A stretch of DNA of 64,000 nt, taken from assembly GCA_963704535.1 (NCBI GenBank), contig OY969916.1, positions 620,001 to 684,000 of the forward strand, read 5' to 3'. The notes under the pieces are model-generated. The model was not told where the DNA came from, searched no databases, and was given only the letters and a program-made list of their open reading frames with translations. Below are positions 9,100 to 17,394 of this stretch, one piece after another; positions within the stretch are counted from its first letter, which is position 1, and each line of letters starts with the position of its first letter. Both the position numbers and the translations under genes were made by a program. The stretch is from G963704535 sp963704535. Its GTDB lineage: Bacteria; Chloroflexota; Chloroflexia; Chloroflexales; Roseiflexaceae.

Positions 9100-10093
9100 T
9101 CAGCGTTCCACTGTTGGCGACACAATCCCGGTGGCAAAGCCCGCCGGAGCGCGCTTCCCGTCCGTCTCCGGCCCGAAGTTGCGCTGCTCCTCCAATGTGA
9201 GGCCGCAGAAACTCAAGGAATGCGGCAACCCGCTCTCGTACCGGCGGAGTGTTATCGATACCGAACCTCCAGGGCTCGCCAGTGGCATTGATCATCGCTC
9301 TTGCGTAGCGCAGGAATAGTGATCGATCCTCGATGATTTCGGTCGAGAAGTAGTCGAATGCGACACCGCCGCCGTTCGCAGTTGCGGCGATTTTGCGTAG
9401 CGTGCTCTCGACTGCTTCGCGGTCCAGGTACATCATCACCAACTCCCAAAGGAAGAAGCTCGGCTTGTCCACCTCGAAGCCTGCCTCCACAAGCTTCTCG
9501 AACCAATCCTCCTCTTGGAAGTTGGCAGGCACGTATGTGACCACAGTCGTATCCACACCGGCCTGCTTCAGCATCTCGCGCTTGAACGCCTGTGTCTTGG
9601 GTGTATCGACCTCGAACCATCGAACTCGCGTTCCCGCGCGCAGCCGGTACGCGCGGGTGTCGAAGCCCGCGCCGAGAATGACGAGCTGATCGACGTCGGC
9701 GAGGTGCCGCTCCAGCGCCGCATCGTAGAAGGTCGTCCGGGCAGCCGACTGATGCCTCATCGGGGGCACTCCTTGATAGGGGTAGCGGTAGATCACCGGC
9801 ACGTAGCCGGTCAGGTGGTGGGCCACGAGCGTAGGAGCCGTTACGAGCCGCAAGCCCAGATGGGAGATGTTGGGCAGCACCATCATCAGCCGAACGCAGG
9901 GCTCGTCGCGCCGCGTGCCCAGCTTGTGTTGCATGTAGCGCGTGTAGAACGATGCGAGTACGGTCGCCGATGTGCCCGACCGGCGGCTGAACATGATTGC
10001 CTTGGCGAGGAATAGCACATAACCGACGACACCAATCGGGAGCAAGATGATCTGAATGATGCGAAAGATGCTCGCCGCGATGGTGTTGGGCAT
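9100..10093 (-). CDS. Leucine-carboxyl-methyltransferase-like SAM methyltransferase (one frameshift)
   Basis: Class I SAM methyltransferase of the family with motif VILGAGFDTRAYRLRAG, followed by WFEVDTPKTQAFKRE and FLWELVMMYLD, as in the TIGR00027/LCMT group. An N-terminal hydrophobic stretch (IIQIILLPIGVVGYVLFLAKAI) suggests membrane attachment. The last 35 residues are read in another frame from about 9205 (GLTLEEQRNFGPE then GFATGIVSP), giving the expected end at 9100. Joined length about 330. The gene ends against the second PAS-STAS gene, which is on the opposite strand. Substrate unknown; members act on small metabolites or polyketides. Confidence 0.75.
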
Positions 10094-10233
10094 GGTGAGC
10101 TACCTCCTGGTTTCAATAGCGCTAACGAGCCTGGTGTTCAGTTGCCGGCACCGAGGTACAACTTTGATAAGTCAGTACTAGTTTTCAAAATGCCAATGCT
10201 CTCGCGCGCGAAGGGGTCGGTTGCATCCAGCCA

Positions 10234-10289
10234 TCACGGCGAGCCGTGACTCCCCACCTGAGAAACCCTCCTGCGGAGGAGTTTCTCAG
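10234..10289. terminator. Two adjacent inverted repeats between minus-strand genes
   Basis: TCACGGC-GA-GCCGTGA (10234-10249) and CTGAGAAACCCTCCT...GGAGGAGTTTCTCAG (10258-10289) are strong hairpins in the 288-base gap between the SH3b gene and the methyltransferase. They lie 3' of the SH3b gene on the minus strand. There is no U-tract, so the terminator role is a guess. Confidence 0.45.
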
Positions 10290-10381
10290 GAACGCGTTGT
10301 TCGGCGGCGTTCGTGATGTATTCCGCATAATAATAATGTAAACAGCAGATGAGATTAGGTTTCTGAGCTTCTTATAATCCA

Positions 10382-11261
10382 TTACTGGGTAGTAGGTTCA
10401 AGAAAAGAAGCAGCGCACCAGCCGTCACCTTCCTTACCACGTACATGCCACCACACTTGCCCGTCATTGGTCCGTGGCCCATCGAGGATTGTCAACAGGC
10501 TGTTAGCAGGGAAGCGTGCGACTATTGCAGCATTTAGGGAAGGTTGAGCACGGGCGCGCAGTACTTGACCATCAGTACCCGCTACGCGTGCGACAGCGCC
10601 GATAGAGAGAGCTTGGGGATGCTGAAAATCTGTTTGTGGTGCTGTGACTGAAGTTGAATCAGGCGGGCTCCAAAACGTGTTAGGCAGCACAACGGCTCCA
10701 GAGACATATAACGTGTAGGGCTGTTCAGTGGGTATTGGGTCGGGGATTGGAGCAGGTTGACGATGACCAGTTGCAGCAAACAGCAGGGCATCAGGCGCAC
10801 TCAGCATGGTATTAGCATTCTCGATAGCTCTACTAGAAACCCAATCTACTACACGCTGTGTGCTGACCCACCAATGAGCAAATCCTTGATAGTCGCTTGG
10901 TAAGAGGATTCCTGTCACCAGTATTGCCACAATCGCTATGATTACGGCCCGCACAAGTAGCCCTCTCACGCCAATGCGAATGATGGCATTGATGATAAGA
11001 TAGAACTCCCCAGCCGAAAAACGTCAGCGCACCGATGACCATTGCGCCCCCTATCAGCTTGAACGGTTGGGTCCAAGCGAGGGAGGCTAATGCCCCTCGG
11101 TAGGCGAAGGCAGCCAGAATCAGTAGCATAATGCCCCAAACGAGTGAACTGCGGCGCTTTACTGCCTCGCCCTGACCATGCCACAGTGAGTACAAAAAGC
11201 TCAGAGGTCTGAGGGATGATTGTTTGGAAACAGGGGGGTTGTCTGAGGTGGGCATGCTCAT
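10382..11261 (-). CDS. Membrane-anchored SH3b-domain protein (one frameshift)
   Basis: Two frames read as one protein. The first (from ATG 11261, MSMPTSDNPP) has a cytoplasmic stretch and two membrane helices (GIMLLILAAFAYRGALA and LIGGAMVIGALTFFGWG). Near 11010 the frame changes to EFYLIINAIIRIGVRGLLV, which continues into a third helix (AVIIAIVAILVTGILL) and an extracellular part. The C-terminal 70 residues form a bacterial SH3 domain (ARVAGTDGQVLRARAQPS, WWHVRGKEGDGWC). Bacterial SH3 domains usually bind cell wall or peptides. The start overlaps the stop of the protease gene by four bases and has AGGAACA upstream, so the two are probably translationally coupled and may work together at the cell surface. 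Confidence 0.65.
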
Positions 11262-12953
11262 AGGCTGTTCCTGTGACGTCGTCTCCGAAGAACGAGTCCT
11301 ACCAACACTAATGCAGCAGGTGGAATGCCGCACAAACCACCTGTAGCTCGGTAGACCTGACGCCAGAACTCTTCAATCAGGTATTGAGTGATACGTGCCT
11401 TGACTTCCTCCCAAGCTTCGTTAAAGCGATCGTTGAGTGCCTGACGGACGTTATCGAGAGTTGTTTGGATCAGAGTTCCGAGGTTAGGATCAGCATCTCG
11501 AGGAATGACAATGATTGGCACTGTGATGCGCTCACCATAGGGCTGCCCACCACAAGCTATCTGCCATATGCTCTCATAGATGCCGGCCGTCTCAGGTGCT
11601 GTAAGCTGTAGAGGTACTGTAAGTGTATTTCCTGCCGCCACTTCTCTATGTAAGGTCAACGGTGAGGGAGAACTGAGCGGCTGGTTGTTGACATTCATCA
11701 ATGTGAACCGTCCATCAGTAGTCCACGTCAAGCTACTTACGTTTTGCAGAACCATGGTTATATTCGCTGTCTCGCCGGGCTTAAGCACGGGGATTTCGGC
11801 CCTTTGGAGGATTCGTGTGTCAGCATTTGGGGGTTGGGCAGCGACAATGCGCCGCAAGTCGAGCAATGGTTCCTTCTTTTGATCAGGATCATCATTAGGA
11901 TCGGCGACGTTCCAATTAGAATTGGCGGCTGCAAGCAAGCCCCGCTGCACCTCCGCAGGGCTAGCACAAGGATATCGGTATTTGTAAAGTGCTGCTGCAC
12001 CAGTCACATGTGGAGCAGCAAAGGATGTGCCTGTGCTATTACCATAGCCACCCCCTTCGGTCGTCGTACGGATGCAAGCGCCGGGTGCAATAATATCTAC
12101 ATCTTGACCAAAGTTGGAGAAGCGAGAAAACGTATCATCCTTATCGTCACGTAGTAATACAAAGTCGAAAATCTCATTGCCAACATCTTTCCAGGCATGG
12201 GACTAGTCGTTCTAGAATTTTACGTCCACTATTGCCACCTGGCAAACCATCGTAATCATTCATAGAAGATACGGTGATAACTTCGTCATAAGCGGCTGGG
12301 GAGACCAACGCGGCGTCGCGCTGCTCATTGCCAGCAGCAACGACGACTGTGATGCCACGCTCAACGATCCGACATATCTCTTGCTGTACCGGATCCTGAT
12401 TTGTTCGACCACAATTGTGGTCGTCTAAGTTTGGAATCGCTTCTTTGGACCCTAAACTCAGATTAGCAACCTCAATAGTATCGGCGTGGTCTGCAACCCA
12501 GCGTAAACCACACAGCAACCAAGGAATCTGGAAGTCCCCTTTCCCGTTGCCAACTCGTACTGCCCATATACGCGCGCCAGGGACAACGCCAACAACGCCA
12601 AAATCGTTATCTTCAGCACCGATGACCCCCGCGACCATCGTGCCATGTCCATATTCATCATCAGGATTTCCATTATTATCTACACAGTCTACGCCTCTCA
12701 TTACCGTGAGATCTGGATGATCAAGGTCGACGCCACTATCAAGCACAGCAACGTCTACATTGAGCTTGTCTGGTACGCCGTCGATGGTGAAAAGTGATGA
12801 TTGGTTCGCATATATACGCCGAATACCGGTAGGAATTTCTTGTCCAAGCAGAGAGGGGGAGGGCGCGGCAGTAACTGGTGAGCCGGATAGGACAGCTAAA
12901 CCAACGATCATAAGTAGCAGTCCGCTCATGGCACAATATCGATGCTTAGGCAC
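11258..12953 (-). CDS. Subtilisin-like S8 serine protease with Ig-like domain and C-terminal membrane anchor (one frameshift)
   Basis: Exported serine protease. The GTG at 12953 with AGGAG upstream gives a signal peptide (GLLLMIVGLAVLSGSPVTAA). The catalytic triad is present: Asp in VAVLDSGVDLDHPDL, His in EYGHGTMVAGVIG and Ser in GTSFAAPHVTG. The frame breaks near 12190-12225; NEIFDFVLLRDDKDD continues in the other frame up to the serine motif. After the catalytic domain there is an Ig-like region resembling the NBR1/FW type (TMVLQNVSSLTWTTDG), then a helix AALVLVGLVLRRRRHR that anchors it in the membrane. Joined length about 565. It overlaps the SH3b membrane gene downstream. A role in surface protein processing is inferred. 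Confidence 0.82.
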
Positions 12954-13426
12954 GCATTTCTCCTAATCGTGACACATTGATGCAGATGCTACTGTCGCAG
13001 GCTTATAAGTTGGGGATGCTCGGTATCTCCACAGGCTTAGGAGTCATCCAAAAATAACTTGATCATTTGTCCGACCTTGAATGTGGTCGGATAGTGTAAT
13101 TCCAGTGCGAACACACCCTATGCGGCTGGCAATCGATCTGGGCTCGTTCCGCCGGTGCGAGCTTCACTTTGGTCGGATAGACGGTGCGATCCAGCTGTGC
13201 CTGACACTGAAAGCCACGCTCTGAGCGTGTGGTCCGAATAAACTTCAACACCGTTTCGTAACTAAGAAGCGGTTGGCCGGCCCAGTTGGCGCTGATCAGA
13301 GAGAACATACGATGTTCAATCGGGTTCCATTTGGAGGCGCTTGGCGGGAAGTGCGTTACGGTGATCGTGAGCTGGAAGTCATCCGCCAGCCGCTGGAGGC
13401 CAGCTTTCCAGCGCCAACTCCGATTA

Positions 13427-14391
13427 GGCTCTTTCTGACAATCCGGTAGCGGTTGTGGTAGACTATAGGTTTACCATAATGAGACCGGAGCAATGATGGC
13501 ACGCTACGAACTGACTGACGAACAGTATGCGCTGATTGAGCCAGATTTACCGACCAATGATGGCAAGACTGGTCATCCTTACAAAGAGCACCGTCCGATT
13601 ATCAACGGCATCCTCTGGCGTTTGCACACCGGCGCGCCCTGGCCCGATATTCCTGAACGCTATGGCAACTGGAAAACAATCTATGACCGCTACACCACCT
13701 GGCGCCGCAACGGCATCTGGGATCGCATCCTCAAGACGCTCCAAACCAAACTGGATGCACAAGGCATTATCGACTGGGAGCAATGGTCGCTCGATAGCAC
13801 GATCGTGCGTGCCCACCGCGCCGCTGCTGGAGCCGAAAAAAGCGGACCTGACGGCAACTCCGAACCCGGCAACCACGCACTCGGACGATCGGTGGGTGGC
13901 TTTAGCACCAAAATCCATCTGCTGAGTGACGGCAACGGCGTGCCGCTCGATGTCTGTCTCACGCCTGGGCAAACTCACAAATCAACACAGGTCGAAACCG
14001 TGATGGAGCAGGTGGCCATCCCACGCGCTAGCGGACGCATCCGACGACGACCACGTCGCTTGGCGGCCGACCGCGCCTACGACGCTCAGCGCATCCGCCA
14101 CTGGTTGCGCTCGCGTGGTATCAAACCAATCATTCCACCCAAACGGCGCAGTGGAAAACCAAAACCTGGTCGCCCAGTGACCTATGATTGCGTGCTGTAT
14201 CGCCGTCGCTCTACGATCGAGCAGTGCGTGGGCTGGCTGAAAGAGTGTCGTGCGATCGCGACGCGCTACGAGAAGCTGGCACTCAACTACTTGGGACTGG
14301 TCAAGCTGGCGTTTATCGAACGCTATCTTCGCCTCCTCTCGCATGCCGCCGCAGCGGCTTGATACCGGAAAGCGGATTGGCAGAAAGAGCC
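13427..14391 (+). mobile_element. Intact IS5-family (probably IS427-group) insertion sequence
   Basis: 965 bp with terminal inverted repeats GGCTCTTTCTGACAATCCG on the left and GGCTCTTTCTGCCAATCCG (complement) on the right, one mismatch in 19. TA flanks both ends (13425-13426 and 14392-14393), the 2-bp duplication of the IS427 group. It is inserted in the transposase gene of the ISAzo13-like element. Confidence 0.9.
13493..14362 (+). CDS. IS5-family transposase
   Basis: 289 residues in one uninterrupted frame. The N-terminal insertion-element domain (LTDEQYALIEPDLP, ILWRLHTGAPWPDIPERYG, W-rich) is followed by the DDE nuclease: Asp in WSLDSTIVRAHRAAAG, Asp in LAADRAYDAQRIR and Glu in RRSTIEQCVGWLKECR, the last being the Y(2)R(3)E(6)K-type region of IS5/IS4 enzymes. 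It occupies nearly all of the element. The two overlapping-frame arrangement seen in some IS427 members is absent. It looks functional. Confidence 0.93.
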   Translation: MMARYELTDEQYALIEPDLPTNDGKTGHPYKEHRPIINGILWRLHTGAPWPDIPERYGNWKTIYDRYTTWRRNGIWDRILKTLQTKLDAQGIIDWEQWSLDSTIVRAHRAAAGAEKSGPDGNSEPGNHALGRSVGGFSTKIHLLSDGNGVPLDVCLTPGQTHKSTQVETVMEQVAIPRASGRIRRRPRRLAADRAYDAQRIRHWLRSRGIKPIIPPKRRSGKPKPGRPVTYDCVLYRRRSTIEQCVGWLKECRAIATRYEKLALNYLGLVKLAFIERYLRLLSHAAAAA

Positions 14392-15633
14392 TACTATTGG
14401 CGCCACCGCAATCAGCCTGGATTAGCAGGCGATCCGTCCCGGCATAGGTGTGCTGTCCACGCACCAGCCACCAGCGACGGATGACCGCAAGCGCGAATTC
14501 GGCGGTTTCATGCGACGTGCCAACCACAACATAGCCACAATTGTGGGTCAGATCGTAAATGCCGTAGGGAATGGCTTTGCCTTTCGCTTGGCTGGGGAAG
14601 TCATGATCTCCCACTGCCAGCGGCTTCCGCCGCCAAGTCCGACCGGCATTCTTGAACGCACCGATCAACTCCTTCTTTTTGGTATCGACGCTAATAACTG
14701 GGGCGCCGACGCTTGAGAAAGACCTGGCGCTGGCGACCAAGATAACGAAACTGCCGATCGCGATCTGGGTCGTGGGTCGTAGCAATCGACTTACGGTTCG
14801 CCCGCAGCGAGTACTCGCGCTCCCGCAACAGCCGCGCCACGGTTGTTCGGCCAATCTGGAAGCCCTTAGCCTGCAACTGGTCACTCAGTTTAGTGAGCGT
14901 TTTGCGCGACCACTTCAGCCCAGACAGTGGGTCACCGGCGGTGGCATCTTCCAAGAGTTGGTCGAGCACCGTCAGGACAGCGGGATCTTTTTTTCAATCT
15001 GTTTGCGACCGCCGATCCGGTTGGCGGATGCCGCTGGAGAGGTGGGAGACTGAGCCTTGGAGTTCCAGTCGGCCACGCCGAAATGGTGGTCCGGCTCAAC
15101 CCGGTAATTTCGGCGAAGCGGGTAATCCCGCCACGCCCGTGCCTTAAGGCCAAGAGGTCAGCAACCTGGCGGCGGGCTTTCTCATCCAGGGTCGCTAGCA
15201 GCCGATTGATCGCCTGATGTTCTGTCGCAACCGCACTCTGCGGCTGCTGGCAGCAATAGGCACAAGGACAACGATATACCGTTCGGTGCAGTTGGTCAGA
15301 CATATGAGCTTGCCCTCCTCCCTATCAACTCGGCGATGTCCGTTTGGTTGCTTTGAGAACAAGCACAGTTTAGCAGAATCGGTCAAGTTATTTTTGGATG
15401 ACTTCTTAGGAGATCGAATCCTTCACTAATTCGGTATTTTGATGACGGTTTCGGAAAGCTTCGTACTCATCTCTGTACTGAGCGCTTAAGGGGAGGAGTC
15501 AGGAGACGGTTGCACACCCTTGAAACCCTACTCAATTCAAGGGCACTGTGCAGAAAACAGTACTATGTTCCACCTCCCGATGCGGTCTACTGCTCGTGGG
15601 CTTCTCAAAGTCACATTGCACTACTACAGTTGT

Positions 15634-15951
15634 CTATCTTCCACCAAGCGCACCACCAAGCACAAAAAACAATATACAGGCCAAGATACAGAGAAGCGGT
15701 AGAACGATGAACATGCCAGTTCCGAGCTTGACACCATCCCAAATCCCACTCTTTGCTTGCACGACGGGAGCAGCATCCTGTGATTGGGAGATCGGTTGCG
15801 ATGGGGATATCGGTTGTGATTGGGGTGATGTAGCCTGAACGACAGGTTTGCCTGTCTGAAGATCATAATTACAGAAACGGCAGACGATAGCTTCTTTTCG
15901 GATGGTCTCGGCGCAGTACGGACACTGTTTGGTCTCATCTGAAGTGATCAT
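15634..15951 (-). CDS. Small zinc-ribbon membrane protein
   Basis: 105 residues. The N-terminus is a zinc ribbon with two CxxC knuckles (CPYC and CRFC in KQCPYCAETIRKEAIVC-RFC). A Gln/Ser/Pro-rich linker (SQPISPSQPISQSQ) follows and then a single C-terminal membrane helix (GMFIVLPLLCILACILFFVLGG). This zinc-ribbon/TM design is common in Chloroflexota and Actinobacteria and has no assigned role. ATG at 15951. The 229 bases between this gene and the IS element (15405-15633) show nothing recognisable. Confidence 0.75.
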   Translation of the reverse strand: MITSDETKQCPYCAETIRKEAIVCRFCNYDLQTGKPVVQATSPQSQPISPSQPISQSQDAAPVVQAKSGIWDGVKLGTGMFIVLPLLCILACILFFVLGGALGGR

Positions 15952-16159
15952 CCCTTACCTCCGTCAAAACTGTCAGGTATTGTCCGATAGAGAGAGGCGG
16001 CACTTTGTTTGCTCGGTGCCGCCAAGCAGCTGAATGCTTAATCGATCGCCAACGGGATTGCAAAGATGATAACATCATCTATGAGCTTTAGCAAGCACAG
16101 GTTTGGATGGAACGCCGCCGAACTCTTTCTAGGAGGGTGGCTACCATGATCTGCGGGAA

Positions 16160-16390
16160 ATGTTATCCACTCAGGAGAAGGGATGTCCTGACCTGCAAGG
16201 AAGGATGTCCTGACCTACGAGTATTGTTATCCAACCCAGAGGAAGATTGTCCCGAGGTACGGAGAATGTTATCCACTCAGGAGGAAAGATATCCCAACCT
16301 GCGGGGAATGTTATCCTCCCAGGAGGAAGGATGTCCTGACCTGCGGGGAATGTTATCCAACCGGGAGGAAGGATGTCGCGACGCGTGGAT
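16160..16390. repeat. Imperfect 42-bp tandem repeat in a 609-base gene-free gap
   Basis: Between the zinc-ribbon gene and the YccF-like gene (15952-16560) about five degenerate copies of a 42-bp unit occur, containing GGGGAATGTTATCC and GGAAGGATGTCCTGACCTG. Since 42 is a multiple of three, frames stay open on both strands and would give 14-residue repeats (EEGCPDLRGMLS on plus; DILPPGWITFPAGQ on minus). Neither frame has a convincing ribosome-binding site or known domain, so I annotate only the repeat. Confidence 0.8.
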
Positions 16391-16474
16391 CTGATTGTCT
16401 GACTAGAAGCATGGAAGCCGCCCAACGAAATAAAAAGCATCCCAGCTACGTGAAATGTGATTGGGACAAATGCT

Positions 16475-16505
16475 GAGGAGTAGGCACCCCAGGCGCCTAC
16501 TCCTC
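16475..16505 (-). terminator. Inverted repeat downstream of the YccF-like gene
   Basis: GAGGAGTAGGC and its complement GCCTACTCCTC are separated by a short loop. It lies 55 bases past the stop at 16561 on the minus strand. No long U-tract follows. Confidence 0.45.
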
Positions 16506-16560
16506 GCTCATCGAACGGTATTGCTTTCACCTTCGGGATCTTGGTGGCTTCGGAAGCGCT

Positions 16561-17289
16561 CTAGCTCTCCGCGAGCGTCATCACGGTGCCGACGCGCTCG
16601 AACATGAGGAACGCCAGCGGCAGCCCGATCACACTCGCGGCGGCCAGCCATGCCAGCTCCATCCACATCAAACTCAGCCACCAGCCGATCAGCACAAAGT
16701 ATACTGCCCGGACGACAAAGCTCGCGCCGCTGCGGTCGGGTGGCGGGCGCACATCACGCTCGGCGCGCAGTGTCATCACCTGCGGCAGCATACTCAGCAT
16801 CTTCATGCCCAGCGGCAGGCCCAGCAGCGTCAGGTTGAAGAGCCACGCGATCACCAGCCAGGCTTGGCCCAACCACAGGCCCACGAAGAAGAACCATAGT
16901 GCGCGCACCAGCAGCGGCTGTGTGGCCGGCGGCGCGGCGGCGCCGATGTAGATGTGCTGAACAATGGTGCTGCTCGACGCCGCGCCCGCCAGCGCCAGCG
17001 GCGGCGCATACGCCGGTGTGGGGCTGCGCCCGGCGGTCCCGACGACGATCCCCGCGCCGCAATTGACACAGTAGATCGCTCCGGTCGGGTTGACGATGCC
17101 GCATCCGCCGCAGCGGTCGCCGCGCTGGGCCACCGGCCTGGGTGGGGCGGGTGGCCGATCGGCGAGCGGCTGGCCGGTGGTCGCCAGCGCCGCGCCGCAG
17201 TTGACGCAGTAGGCGGCCTCGGAGGGGTTGCGGATATCACAATTAGTACAGAAAATCGCGGGTGCGGCAGCCGTCGCCTGGCGCTCCAT
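16561..17289 (-). CDS. Double zinc-ribbon, YccF-domain membrane protein
   Basis: 242 residues. Two zinc ribbons stand in tandem: residues about 13-32 (FCTNC..CVNCG) and 58-78 (RCGGC..CVNCG). After a Pro/Ala linker the C-terminal half contains two copies of the YccF inner-membrane module: LVRALWFFFVGLWLGQAW...LGLPLGMKMLSMLPQVMTL and VVRAVYFVLIGWWLSLMWMELAW...IGLPLAFLMFERVGTVMTL. YccF proteins have no firm function; the zinc ribbon suggests regulation or complex assembly. It is divergent from the lipoprotein gene at 17395. Confidence 0.8.
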   Translation of the reverse strand: MERQATAAAPAIFCTNCDIRNPSEAAYCVNCGAALATTGQPLADRPPAPPRPVAQRGDRCGGCGIVNPTGAIYCVNCGAGIVVGTAGRSPTPAYAPPLALAGAASSSTIVQHIYIGAAAPPATQPLLVRALWFFFVGLWLGQAWLVIAWLFNLTLLGLPLGMKMLSMLPQVMTLRAERDVRPPPDRSGASFVVRAVYFVLIGWWLSLMWMELAWLAAASVIGLPLAFLMFERVGTVMTLAES

Positions 17290-17380
17290 GGGTCATCCTT
17301 TCCGCTGCTTGCTCATTCCTGTGCGATTGGACGCCGGGCGCGCCGCCGGGGTTGCAAAGGCGCGGCCCGCTGGAGCATGG

Positions 17381-17386
17381 TATAAT
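17381..17386 (+). promoter_or_regulatory. -10 element close to the lipoprotein start
   Basis: TATAAT ends only eight bases before the ATG at 17395, which would put the transcript start at or next to the first codon. No Shine-Dalgarno sequence precedes the ATG. A good -35 box is not seen at 17 bases. Confidence 0.5.
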
Positions 17387-17394
17387 CTTGCGCC

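Larger units (their letters stand above)
13063..15303 (-). pseudogene. ISAzo13-family transposase, interrupted and frameshifted
   Basis: Recognisable in pieces: N-terminus with a helix-turn-helix (ITRFAEITGLSRTTI), then KKDPAVLTVLDQLLEDATAGDP, HTH-like GFQIGRTTVARLLRE, the DDE-type core VISVDTKKKELIGAFKNAG, and LLIQADCGGANS. The IS5-family element sits here. After it the frame resumes NRSWRWKAGLQRLADDFQ and runs through FPPSASKWNPIEHRMFS to the stop at 13063. Removing the inserted IS and one TA restores the frame exactly. Other breaks are near 15085 and 14705. Another change of frame at about 14990 falls on an A7G run that would suit a programmed -1 shift. It cannot make active transposase as it stands. 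Confidence 0.85.
13041..15404 (-). mobile_element. ISAzo13-like insertion sequence, split by an IS5-family element
   Basis: The ends are imperfect inverted repeats: AGTCATCCAAAAATAACT from 13042 and its complement ending near 15403. The direct repeat CTTAG lies outside both ends (13036-13040 and 15405-15409), a probable 5-bp target duplication. Without the nested 965-bp IS and its 2-bp duplication the element is about 1.4 kb, a normal size. The single transposase gene is on the minus strand and is broken. Confidence 0.85.

Noticed and set aside
14880..15303. Separate small genes in the 15-kb region (133- and 123-residue frames)
   Set aside because: They are fragments or antisense frames of the broken ISAzo13-like transposase.
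16107..16394. 95-residue Cys-containing repeat protein
   Set aside because: The frame is open simply because the 42-bp repeat is a multiple of three; there is an equally good frame on the other strand and no ribosome site.
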